The notes beneath the pieces are model-generated. The model had not been told where the DNA came from and searched no databases. It saw only the letters and a program-made list of their open reading frames with translations. Both the position numbers and the translations under genes were made by a program. Positions 7,128-14,557 of a DNA stretch of 33,570 nucleotides are shown here, one piece after another. The first letter of the stretch is position 1. Each line of letters starts with the position of its first letter. This stretch comes from an uncultured Granulicatella sp. (GTDB taxonomy: Bacteria > Bacillota > Bacilli > Lactobacillales > Aerococcaceae). Location: positions 1 through 33,570 of the forward strand of contig NZ_CALHIF010000031.1 of the NCBI RefSeq assembly GCF_938030755.1, read 5' to 3'.

Positions 7128-8294
7128 TTAAATGTTTGCTAAGTAAGTGGTTAAACGGGCAACGACTTCTTTTAAGTTTTCCATTGAAGCAGCGTAACTG
7201 AAACGAACATAGCTTTCGCCACCAGGTCCGAAAGATACCCCTGGAATGAGCGCTACTTTTGCTTTTGGAGCAAGATCGCGAACGAATGCCCATGAGTCAG
7301 TTCCGCATTTTGCAGGAATTTTCGCGAATAGGTAGAATGCACCGTCAGGACTTGCCACTTCGAAGCTAAGTTTCTTTAACTCACAAGCTAGGTAGTCACG
7401 ACGCTCGCTATATTCAACCATCATTTTTGCGCAGTCGTCTTGGCCGTGTAACATCGCCGCAAGCGCTCCGTATTGCGCAAAGCTTGTTGGAGCTGTCACC
7501 ATGTATTGGTGAGTTTTTACGACTTCGTTCATGAAGTGTGTTGGTCCTAAGATGAATCCGATACGCCATCCTGTCATTGCGTGTGATTTTGATAAACCAG
7601 TGATGACAATGGTTTGTTCAGGCAAAATATTTGCAAGAGAGTAGTGCGTCTTGTCGTATGTTAATTCTGCGTATACTTCATCGCAAAGTGCCCATAGTTG
7701 GTGCTCTTTAATGACTTTGGCTAAGTCTTCTAATTGTTCTTTAGAATAAGTAACGCCTGTTGGGTTACTTGGGTATACCAGAACAACTGCTTTGAAGTTT
7801 TTATTTGGGTTTGCTTCGATGGTTTCGCGTAATTTGTCAGCCGTTAACACGAAGCCGTCTTCACTTGTATCCACTGTAATGAAGTTCCCTTGGTTCACCA
7901 ATGTGATTGGCAAGTATAGCGGGAAGACTGGTGTTGGCACGATAACGGTATCACCAGGGTTTAAGATGGCTTGTAAGCTTGCGTTAATCCCTTCAGTTGC
8001 CCCAATCGTTGTGATGACTTGGTCAGCGGTGTAATTAAAGTTAAATTTCTTGTTGTAATATTCTGCCGCTGCTTTACGTAATTCAGGAATCCCTGAGTTG
8101 GGTGTGTAGTGAGAGTGGTTGTCTTTAATCGCTTGAATAGCCGCTTCTTTAATGTGTTCAGGTGTGTCAAAGTTTGGCTCTCCAAGAGTTAATTTGATAA
8201 TGCCAGGAATTGTTGATACTTCTGCGTCGAATTGACGAATATCAGAAACTGCAATCCCTTCTACGATTTTGTTAAATGGATGTTCTACGGTCAT
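7128..8294 (-). CDS. PLP-dependent class I/II aminotransferase
   Basis: This 388-residue fold-type I aminotransferase shows the PLP-binding pattern: GATEGINASL near residue 100, YPSNPTG at 174-180, DEVYAEL near 205 and the Schiff-base lysine Lys236 in GLSKSHAMTGWRIGF. The C-terminal YVRFSYA arginine binds the substrate carboxylate. It most resembles the aromatic/aspartate group (AraT, PatA) that moves amino groups between aromatic or other amino acids and 2-oxoglutarate; exact substrate is uncertain. The ATG has AAAGGAGG upstream. It is a single-gene unit, convergent with msrA. Confidence 0.88.
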   Translation of the reverse strand: MTVEHPFNKIVEGIAVSDIRQFDAEVSTIPGIIKLTLGEPNFDTPEHIKEAAIQAIKDNHSHYTPNSGIPELRKAAAEYYNKKFNFNYTADQVITTIGATEGINASLQAILNPGDTVIVPTPVFPLYLPITLVNQGNFITVDTSEDGFVLTADKLRETIEANPNKNFKAVVLVYPSNPTGVTYSKEQLEDLAKVIKEHQLWALCDEVYAELTYDKTHYSLANILPEQTIVITGLSKSHAMTGWRIGFILGPTHFMNEVVKTHQYMVTAPTSFAQYGALAAMLHGQDDCAKMMVEYSERRDYLACELKKLSFEVASPDGAFYLFAKIPAKCGTDSWAFVRDLAPKAKVALIPGVSFGPGGESYVRFSYAASMENLKEVVARLTTYLANI

Positions 8295-8442
8295 AGGGAT
8301 CCTCCTTTAAATTCATAGTTTGATTGTAGCTTGTTTTGTAAAGGAGTGCAATGACAAGTATAAAATTTAAAAATGAAAACACAACTCAATCAGAAAAAAT
8401 CTAATATTGGCTTTCTGCCTATGAATTCTAAGTAAAATAGTG

Positions 8443-8448
8443 TATAAT
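8443..8448 (+). promoter_or_regulatory. Probable -10 box for mnmE
   Basis: TATAAT lies 110 bases before the mnmE start and about 27 bases before the leader hairpin. No convincing -35 box is present at the proper distance. Confidence 0.4.
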
Positions 8449-8474
8449 CTCTTTGAGAATATCGGTTAGCAGTC

Positions 8475-8524
8475 AAAGTGCGAGCCACCCTAGAGGACGA
8501 AGGGGTGGAGTATGCACTTTTTTT
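8475..8524 (+). terminator. Terminator-like hairpin in the mnmE leader
   Basis: AAAGTGC (8475-8481) pairs with GCACTTT (8514-8520), with an inner stem CCACCC/GGGTGG (8485-8490 with 8503-8508), followed by a run of seven T. It lies between the TATAAT box and the mnmE ribosome binding site, so it may act as an attenuator rather than a simple terminator. The upstream gene is on the other strand and transcribed away, so no plus-strand gene needs ending here. Confidence 0.65.
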
Positions 8525-8552
8525 GTGCAATGAAACGGAAGTGAGGGATAGT

Positions 8553-9941
8553 ATGCAGACAGAATTTGATACCATTGCGGCGATTTCAACGGCGCCTGGC
8601 GAAGGGGCTATCGGGATTGTTCGTATCAGTGGAGACGATGCGATTCGCATTGCCGATGAAGTGTATCGATTGAAAGGGAAACGATTGAAAGAACAACCAA
8701 GTCATACGATTCATTATGGGCATATCGTGGATCCAAAGAACGATGAAGTCATTGATGAAGTAATGGTGACAGTGCTCCGTGCGCCAAAGACGTTTACTCG
8801 TGAAGATGTTGTGGAAATCAACTGTCACGGTGGGATTGTGGCGATTAACCGCATCTTGCAACTGGTTCTTCGCATGGGAGCACGCCTGGCGGAGCCGGGT
8901 GAATTTACAAAACGTGCCTTCTTGAATGGACGTATCGACTTGTCGCAAGCAGAAGCCGTGATGGATTTGATTCGTGCTAAAACGGATAAATCGATGCAAA
9001 TGGCGATGCGCCAACTCGACGGAGAACTCTCGAAGTTAATTCAGAATTTACGACAAGAAATCTTAAATACTTTAGCGCAAGTGGAAGTGAATATCGACTA
9101 CCCAGAATACGATGACGTGGAAGAAATGACCTTGCAACTGTTGCGCGAGAAGACGCAGCAAGTTTCACAAGGGATTCGCGCATTGCTAAACACGGCAAGC
9201 CAAGGAAAAATCTTGCGTGACGGATTGAAGACAGCCATTGTTGGACGTCCAAACGTAGGGAAATCGAGTCTATTGAACGTGTTATTACGCGAAGAAAAAG
9301 CCATCGTAACGGATATCGCTGGAACGACTCGTGACACAATCGAAGAGTACGTGAATGTTCGAGGTGTGCCGCTCCAGCTGATTGATACGGCAGGAATTCG
9401 TGAAACGGATGACGTTGTTGAACGTATTGGGGTGGAACGAAGCCGTAAAGCGTTAAATGAAGCGGATTTCGTGCTCTTGATTTTAAACCAAAGCGAAGAG
9501 TTGATGGATGAAGACCTCCGCTTATTAGAACAAACGAAAGACTTCAAACGCATTATTTTATTAAACAAGACAGATCTGCCTACGAAAATTGACATGAACA
9601 AGGTGAAAGAATTCGCGACAGACAGCGAGATTGTCACAACGTCCATGCTCAAAAAAGAAGGTATCGACCAGTTGGAAGAAAAGATTGCCGATTACTTCTT
9701 CCAAGGGCAAATGAACGAGCGCGACGCTACGTACTTATCGAATACGCGTCACATTGCGCTTCTTGAAAAAGCAGAACAAGCATTGCAAGAAGTGGCGAAC
9801 GGTGTCGACATGGGCATGCCTGTTGATTTAATCCAAATCGATTTTACCCGCGCTTGGGATCTCTTAGGGGAAATCACAGGCGACACTGTTCAAGACGAGC
9901 TGTTAACACAATTGTTCAGCCAGTTCTGCTTGGGTAAATAA
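8553..9941 (+). CDS. mnmE: tRNA modification GTPase MnmE
   Basis: This 462-residue GTPase works with MnmG to make the (carboxymethyl)aminomethyl group on wobble uridine 34 of certain tRNAs. It has the N-terminal folate-binding domain (about 1-120, beginning DTIAAISTAPGEGAIGIVRI), a helical domain and an inserted G domain with GRPNVGKS from residue 231, DIAGTTRD, DTAG and NKTD. The C-terminus FCLGK holds the conserved catalytic cysteine. I chose the ATG at 8553 because GTGAGGGA lies just upstream and homologues start here. An upstream GTG at 8478 keeps the frame open but lies inside the leader hairpin. Confidence 0.95.
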   Translation: MQTEFDTIAAISTAPGEGAIGIVRISGDDAIRIADEVYRLKGKRLKEQPSHTIHYGHIVDPKNDEVIDEVMVTVLRAPKTFTREDVVEINCHGGIVAINRILQLVLRMGARLAEPGEFTKRAFLNGRIDLSQAEAVMDLIRAKTDKSMQMAMRQLDGELSKLIQNLRQEILNTLAQVEVNIDYPEYDDVEEMTLQLLREKTQQVSQGIRALLNTASQGKILRDGLKTAIVGRPNVGKSSLLNVLLREEKAIVTDIAGTTRDTIEEYVNVRGVPLQLIDTAGIRETDDVVERIGVERSRKALNEADFVLLILNQSEELMDEDLRLLEQTKDFKRIILLNKTDLPTKIDMNKVKEFATDSEIVTTSMLKKEGIDQLEEKIADYFFQGQMNERDATYLSNTRHIALLEKAEQALQEVANGVDMGMPVDLIQIDFTRAWDLLGEITGDTVQDELLTQLFSQFCLGK

Positions 9942-10013
9942 GAGCTAAAACAAAAGAAATAGAGAGTCGACGGTTTACTGTAAGAAATTGAGACAGAGTA
10001 CGAATAATAAGAG

Positions 10014-10252
10014 ATGAGAGCATGCAGAATTTTAATTGTAGGCTCTCGTGAAAGAGTAATAACGGAAATTCTTACGGATTCTATAGGAATCCTTCACAGT
10101 GCGAAGGATTCGTAATGGCGTTTGTAATCGATGCGAATTAGATTCTCTTAAAATTGATTTTTAGAGAATCTTTGAGGCTCGATAGGTAGGAAGACTGTAG
10201 GCTTCCACCGGTACAGCCATTATCGCTACTATGAAGATATCCGTAAAGAATT
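10014..10252 (+). ncRNA. Candidate structured RNA upstream of the NUDIX gene
   Basis: The 349-base gap between mnmE and the NUDIX gene has no plausible coding frame but many complementary segments. Closing stem P1 is 10067-10079 with 10239-10252 (core TTACGGAT/ATCCGTAA, one bulged A). Inside are hairpin P2 (10087-10095 with 10103-10111, GAATCCTTC/GAAGGATTC), stem P3 (10113-10119 with 10216-10222, TAATGGC/GCCATTA), P4 (10127-10131 with 10179-10183), hairpin P5 (10140-10148 with 10163-10171) and P6 (GGT-A-GGAAG with CTTCCACC, 10185-10209). A separate hairpin lies at 10014-10049. I do not recognise a known riboswitch or housekeeping RNA. A folded repeat element is the alternative. Confidence 0.5.
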
Positions 10253-10296
10253 GAAGTTATAACTCTTTCAACGAAAGGTACAAGGAGGAAATGCTG

Positions 10297-10773
10297 ATGA
10301 CGAAGCTAGCAACCATTTGTTATTTGGACAATGGAAAAGAATTTTTACTGTTATTACGCAACAAGAAGCCAAACGATGTTCATGAGGGCAAGTACATTGG
10401 CGTTGGTGGTAAGCTCGAAGCAGCAGAAACTCCGGAAGAATGTGCCGTGCGTGAGATTTTTGAAGAAACAGGACTGACGGCTACGAAGATGGAGATGAAA
10501 GGAATCATCACCTTTCCCGAATTCACCCCTGGGCATGATTGGTATACGTATGTTTTTCGTGTGACGGAGTTTTCAGGAGAGTTGATTGATTCGCCAGAAG
10601 GGACATTGGAATGGGTTCCGTATGATGAAATCCTAAGTAAACCTTCTTGGGAAGGGGACCGCATTTTCCTAGAGTGGATTTTAGGACAGAAGCCGTTCTT
10701 TTCTGCGAAGTTTAATTATGAAGCAGGCGAATATGTTAGTCACAAAGTAGAATTTTATGGAGAAAGAAAGTAA
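10297..10773 (+). CDS. MutT/NUDIX hydrolase (8-oxo-dGTP diphosphatase-like)
   Basis: This 158-residue NUDIX hydrolase has the full catalytic box at residues 38-60: Gly38, Glu44, Arg52-Glu53 and EETGL fit G-x5-E-x7-R-E-U-x-E-E-x-G-U. The N-terminus MTKLATICYLDNG and RNKKPNDVHEGK resemble MutX/MutT enzymes of streptococci that remove 8-oxo-dGTP from the nucleotide pool. I prefer the ATG at 10297, eight bases after AAGGAGG, over the one at 10291, which is only two bases away. It lies between mnmE and mnmG, usually adjacent genes, and ends 10 bases before mnmG, so the two are probably cotranscribed. Confidence 0.86.
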   Translation: MTKLATICYLDNGKEFLLLLRNKKPNDVHEGKYIGVGGKLEAAETPEECAVREIFEETGLTATKMEMKGIITFPEFTPGHDWYTYVFRVTEFSGELIDSPEGTLEWVPYDEILSKPSWEGDRIFLEWILGQKPFFSAKFNYEAGEYVSHKVEFYGERK

Positions 10774-10783
10774 AGGAGAGACT

Positions 10784-12682
10784 ATGGTAACAACTTACGA
10801 AGCTGGAAATTATGATGTCGTTGTCGTCGGAGCTGGGCATGCCGGAAGTGAAGCGGCGCTAGCAAGTGCACGTATGGGCGCAAAAACATTATTACTTACA
10901 ATGAATTTAGAAATGGTGGCCTTTATGCCATGTAACCCATCTGTAGGCGGACCTGCCAAAGGGGTTGTCGTGCGTGAAATCGACGCTCTTGGGGGCGAAA
11001 TGGGTCGCAACATCGATAAGACGTATATTCAAATGCGTATGCTGAATACTGGGAAAGGTCCTGCCGTTCGTGCCTTACGTGCGCAAGCGGATAAGCATTT
11101 ATACGCGCAAGAAATGAAGAAGACAATCGAGAAGCAAGAGAACTTGGATTTACGCCAAGGAATTGCGGAAGAATTGATTGTTGAAGATGGCGTATGTAAA
11201 GGGGTTATCACGAATACGGGTGCCATCTATCGTTCAAAAGCGGTAGTCTTAACGGCCGGAACTTCTTCTCGTGGTCAAATTATTATCGGTGAATTGAAAT
11301 ATTCATCGGGTGCCAATAACTCACAACCATCGATTAAATTATCAGAGAACTTACTCGAATTAGGCTTTGAATTGGCGCGTTTCAAAACAGGAACTCCGCC
11401 ACGTATCAAAGGTTCATCCATTGATTATAGTAAAACAGAAATTCAACCAGGGGATGACACGCCAAACTTATTTAGTTTTACATCCAAAGACGAAGACTAC
11501 CGTTATGACCAAATTCCTTGCTGGTTAACGTATACGAATGAAGGCACGCATGAAACGATTCGTGAGAACTTACACCGTGCACCGATGTTTACAGGGATTG
11601 TAGAAGGGGTCGGCGCGCGTTACTGTCCATCGATTGAAGATAAAATCGTTCGTTTCAGCGACAAGCCTCGTCACCAAATTTTCCTAGAGCCAGAAGGGGA
11701 AAATACGGAAGAAGTCTACATTCAAGGGTTATCGACTTCTCTTCCAGAAGACGTGCAAATCAAGATGATTCGTAGCGTGGAAGGGTTGGAAAATGCGGAG
11801 ATGATGCGTACAGGTTACGCCATCGAGTACGATGTGGTCGTGCCGCACCAATTGAAAAATACCTTTGAAACAAAACTTGTCCAAAACTTATTCACTGCTG
11901 GACAAATGAACGGTACGAGTGGATATGAAGAAGCAGCGGGGCAAGGGCTCTACGCTGGGATTAATGCCGTGCGTAAGATTCGCGGAGAAGAGCCATTTAT
12001 TCTTGGCCGAAGCGATGCGTATATCGGCGTATTGGTGGATGACTTGGTCACAAAAGGAACGACAGAACCTTACCGTCTATTGACCTCTCGTGCGGAATAT
12101 CGTCTCTTACTTCGTCATGACAATGCTGATTTACGTTTAACAGAAAAAGGACGCGAGCTTGGATTGATTAACGATGAACGTTATGCCGAGTTCCAAGCAA
12201 AACAAGAAGCGATTGAAGCCGAAATCAAACGTATGCAATCGATTCGCTTGAAGCCAACTGCTGAATTACAAGCGTTCTTGGCCGAAAAAGGATCTGCAGA
12301 ATTGAAAGACGGCATCCTTCTCAGTGACTTGTTGAAACGTCCAGAATTAAGCTATGACGAATTAGTAGGCTTTGCCGGTGAAACGGTGGAAGTCTCTCGT
12401 GAAGTGAAAGAACAAGTAGAAATATCAATTAAATACGAAGGCTATATTGCCAAAGCGATTGAAAAAGTGGAGAAATTAAAACGTATGGAAGCCAAACGTA
12501 TTCCAGCTAATATTGACTATGATGCGATTAACGGTCTTGCGACAGAAGCGCGTCAACGTTTGAAATTAATTCAACCAGAAACAATTGCGCAAGCGAGCCG
12601 TATTAGTGGGGTGAACCCAGCCGACGTATCGATCTTGATGGTCTATATCGAACAAGGCAAGATTGCTAAAGTGCAAGAATAA
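10784..12682 (+). CDS. mnmG: tRNA uridine-5-carboxymethylaminomethyl modification enzyme MnmG
   Basis: This 632-residue FAD enzyme is the partner of MnmE in wobble-uridine modification. The dinucleotide-binding motif VVVVGAGHAGSEAA is at the N-terminus, followed by CNPSVGGPAKG and later the GQMNGTSGYEEAAGQG motif around the FAD site. The C-terminal helical domain that binds MnmE is intact. The ATG at 10784 follows AAAGGAGAG; a longer frame from 10757 would overlap the NUDIX stop and has no better site. The length is normal for the family. rsmG follows after ten bases. Confidence 0.95.
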   Translation: MVTTYEAGNYDVVVVGAGHAGSEAALASARMGAKTLLLTMNLEMVAFMPCNPSVGGPAKGVVVREIDALGGEMGRNIDKTYIQMRMLNTGKGPAVRALRAQADKHLYAQEMKKTIEKQENLDLRQGIAEELIVEDGVCKGVITNTGAIYRSKAVVLTAGTSSRGQIIIGELKYSSGANNSQPSIKLSENLLELGFELARFKTGTPPRIKGSSIDYSKTEIQPGDDTPNLFSFTSKDEDYRYDQIPCWLTYTNEGTHETIRENLHRAPMFTGIVEGVGARYCPSIEDKIVRFSDKPRHQIFLEPEGENTEEVYIQGLSTSLPEDVQIKMIRSVEGLENAEMMRTGYAIEYDVVVPHQLKNTFETKLVQNLFTAGQMNGTSGYEEAAGQGLYAGINAVRKIRGEEPFILGRSDAYIGVLVDDLVTKGTTEPYRLLTSRAEYRLLLRHDNADLRLTEKGRELGLINDERYAEFQAKQEAIEAEIKRMQSIRLKPTAELQAFLAEKGSAELKDGILLSDLLKRPELSYDELVGFAGETVEVSREVKEQVEISIKYEGYIAKAIEKVEKLKRMEAKRIPANIDYDAINGLATEARQRLKLIQPETIAQASRISGVNPADVSILMVYIEQGKIAKVQE

Positions 12683-12692
12683 GGAGGCGCGT

Positions 12693-13406
12693 ATGAAACC
12701 AGAAGAATTTTATCAAAGACTCCAAGAAGTGCATGGGATTACATTATCAGATGTGCAAAAGAAGCAGTTCAACCAATATTTCCATCTATTAGTGGAATGG
12801 AATGAAAAGATGAATTTGACGGCGATTACGGATGAAGAGGGCGTGTATTTGAAGCATTTCTATGATTCATTGGCGCTTGGATTCCATCACGAATTGACGG
12901 ATCAAACGCTTTGCGACGTGGGTGCGGGTGCAGGATTTCCAAGTATTCCGCTAAAAATCGTCTTCCCAAACTTGAAAGTAACGATTGTGGATTCGTTGAA
13001 TAAACGCATTACCTTCTTGAATACACTAGTGGAGACGCTTGGGCTAAAAGACGTGCAGTGTTTTCATGACCGCGCTGAAACCTTTGGGCAAAATAAGGCT
13101 TTCCGTGCATTGTTTGATGTGGTGACTGCTCGTGCCGTTGCCAAACTCAGCGTATTGAGCGAATTTTGTATGCCACTCGTGAAAAAGCAGGGCTATTTCC
13201 TCGCATTAAAAGCAGCGCATACGGAAGTGGAGTTGGAAGAAGCGAAAAAAGCCATCGCGATTCTTGGCGGGAAAGTGGAAGGGGATGTCTCTTTCGACTT
13301 GCCATATGAAGGCGGAAACCGTCATGTGATTACGATTTTAAAGACGAAGGAAACTCCGAATAAGTATCCAAGAAAACCGGGACTTCCATTGAAGAAGCCG
13401 TTATAG
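12693..13406 (+). CDS. rsmG: 16S rRNA (guanine527-N7)-methyltransferase RsmG
   Basis: This 237-residue SAM-dependent methyltransferase modifies G527 of 16S rRNA; loss in other bacteria gives low-level streptomycin resistance. The SAM site is CDVGAGAGFPSIPLKI, then TIVDSLNKRI, with VTARAVAKL further on. The start at 12693 follows AAGGAGG; the longer frame from 12663 overlaps mnmG. The C-terminus PRKPGLPLKKPL is typical of complete RsmG proteins, so the gene is intact although a second open frame crosses its end. Confidence 0.94.
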   Translation: MKPEEFYQRLQEVHGITLSDVQKKQFNQYFHLLVEWNEKMNLTAITDEEGVYLKHFYDSLALGFHHELTDQTLCDVGAGAGFPSIPLKIVFPNLKVTIVDSLNKRITFLNTLVETLGLKDVQCFHDRAETFGQNKAFRALFDVVTARAVAKLSVLSEFCMPLVKKQGYFLALKAAHTEVELEEAKKAIAILGGKVEGDVSFDLPYEGGNRHVITILKTKETPNKYPRKPGLPLKKPL

Positions 13407-13543
13407 CCAAAGTATTCAAACTGGAGCCAAAAGGGGCGGGCCTAACGCTTGTAAACTCATTGCAATTCAAACTCGAAAACCTAGGATTGAAAAAAGAAGA
13501 TACCATCGATTTAACAAAGATGGATTGGAAAGAACTTAAATAA
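13364..13543 (+). pseudogene. Probable gene remnant after rsmG
   Basis: A frame that is +2 relative to rsmG stays open for 59 codons across and beyond the rsmG stop, ending at TAA 13541-13543. It has no usable start codon or ribosome binding site. The translation is protein-like (for example AVIAKVFKLEPKGAGLTL, then LKKEDTIDLTKMDW). It looks like the 3' end of a lost gene that was fused to the rsmG end by deletion. I do not recognise the family. Chance is possible at this length. Confidence 0.4.
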
Positions 13544-13551
13544 ACAAAATG

Positions 13552-13581
13552 ACTGCTAACGTATGAGGTTAGCAGTTTTTT
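13552..13581 (+). terminator. Terminator of the mnmE-mnmG-rsmG cluster
   Basis: ACTGCTAAC and GTTAGCAGT pair around a seven-base loop, followed by a T-run. Confidence 0.88.
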
Positions 13582-13615
13582 ATATTCTGCAAAAGTGAAA
13601 AAATATCTCATAACC

Positions 13616-13643
13616 TTGATTTAAAAAAAGATTGTGATAAAAT
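13616..13643 (+). promoter_or_regulatory. Probable promoter of the secreted/membrane protein pair
   Basis: TTGATT (13616-13621) and TAAAAT (13638-13643) with a 16-base spacer; TGA before the -10 box gives an extended -10 element. Confidence 0.5.
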
Positions 13644-13703
13644 TAATTTGAAGGAAATAAATGTTAGCATTGTGGTTTATTAAATTGATAGGAGATGAAA
13701 ATT

Positions 13704-14201
13704 ATGAAAAAAATTATACTAATGCTAAATTGTTTTATTCTTTTATTTTTATTGAGTAGCAAGTCAACAGTTGAAGGTACAGAGTTGAAACAAACGTTTA
13801 CAGCAGAAAATTTAGAAACTAACCTTGTTCCTTTTAGAGTGTGGCCAGGAAGACCTGGAGGAAACGGAGACGGTTCTGAAGAGTGGTTAGTTGGGAATTA
13901 TGGTGAAGAAAATGGTCCTTATAGATATATAGGAAGCACTTCAGGTAATGTAAGTGTATTGAATTCTAGTAGAAATAATGTAGTTTCAGTAGTATTTTTT
14001 ATTTTAGGTAATGCAGGAGGAAAACTTATTAGTTGGGCAACATTGTTTGCTGGAATGATTGCGCCAGGAGAATTTGCAGGAACAGTTTATACAGCAGAAA
14101 GTTATGTTTCCGGAAGAAGTATGAAGACAATCATTACAACATACTATTTACCGAATTACACATATTACTGTGCGCAATATACTATCTATAATAAATGGTG
14201 A
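13704..14201 (+). CDS. Unknown secreted protein
   Basis: I do not recognise this 165-residue protein. It begins with a clear signal peptide: MKKIIL, a hydrophobic core to about residue 18, then SSKSTVEG before a probable cleavage site near residue 25. The mature part is Gly/Asn/Ser-rich (GRPGGNGDGSEEW), has one hydrophobic stretch near residues 90-120 (GGKLISWATLFAGMIAPG) and ends in an aromatic-rich tail (YYLPNYTYYCAQYTIYNKW). The ATG at 13704 is nine bases after AGGAG; an ATG at 13695 is too close. Base composition is more AT-rich than the rsmG side. It pairs with the small membrane gene downstream. Confidence 0.7.
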   Translation: MKKIILMLNCFILLFLLSSKSTVEGTELKQTFTAENLETNLVPFRVWPGRPGGNGDGSEEWLVGNYGEENGPYRYIGSTSGNVSVLNSSRNNVVSVVFFILGNAGGKLISWATLFAGMIAPGEFAGTVYTAESYVSGRSMKTIITTYYLPNYTYYCAQYTIYNKW

Positions 14202-14224
14202 AAAATAGAAAGAGATGAAAGAAT

Positions 14225-14482
14225 ATGTTCCTAAAAAAACTATGGCGATATCTCTGGGAGGATTTACCATCTAGAACAGTTTGGCAACCTTTAATGATAC
14301 AATTCTGTTTAGAAATGGGACTATTCTTTTCAGGAGTTTTTTCTAAGGATATGCAAGCGCAATATTGGATAGTAACATTTGCTTTAGTTAAACTTGCTAA
14401 ATTATATTCGAATAAACCAGTTACTAGAATGTTTTTTTATACGGAGTATTTCGGAATCTTTTGGTTTTTAAATAGACAATAA
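14225..14482 (+). CDS. Small unknown membrane protein
   Basis: This 85-residue protein has a basic, aromatic N-terminus (MFLKKLWRYLWEDLPSRT) and two or three short hydrophobic segments (about 21-37, 46-58 and 70-82). No known family is recognised. It starts 23 bases after the secreted-protein gene, with AGAGATGAAAG upstream, and ends just before a strong terminator, so the two genes form an operon. A secreted protein followed by a small membrane protein resembles toxin-plus-immunity layouts, but no sequence motif supports that directly. Confidence 0.65.
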   Translation: MFLKKLWRYLWEDLPSRTVWQPLMIQFCLEMGLFFSGVFSKDMQAQYWIVTFALVKLAKLYSNKPVTRMFFYTEYFGIFWFLNRQ

Positions 14483-14486
14483 TGAC

Positions 14487-14530
14487 AAAAAGCTTTCTGC
14501 CTCAGATTAGTTGAGGTAGAAAGCTTTTTT
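14487..14530 (+). terminator. Terminator of the secreted/membrane protein operon
   Basis: AAAAAGCTTTCT pairs with AGAAAGCTTTTT, with inner CCTCA/TGAGG, ending in a T-run. It could also serve the minus-strand gene that ends at 14558. Confidence 0.88.
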
Positions 14531-14557
14531 ATTAGAAATAATAATAGAATGGGCGCA

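Noticed and set aside
6959..7293. Short open frames on both strands over the palindromes
   Set aside because: Explained by the palindromic DNA and by antisense of the aminotransferase 3' end.
8478..8552. N-terminal extension of mnmE from a GTG
   Set aside because: The GTG lies in the leader hairpin and has no ribosome binding site; homologues start at the later ATG.
9942..10290. T-box leader
   Set aside because: The conserved T-box sequence (GGTGGNACCGCG) and a terminator/antiterminator pair before the gene are absent.
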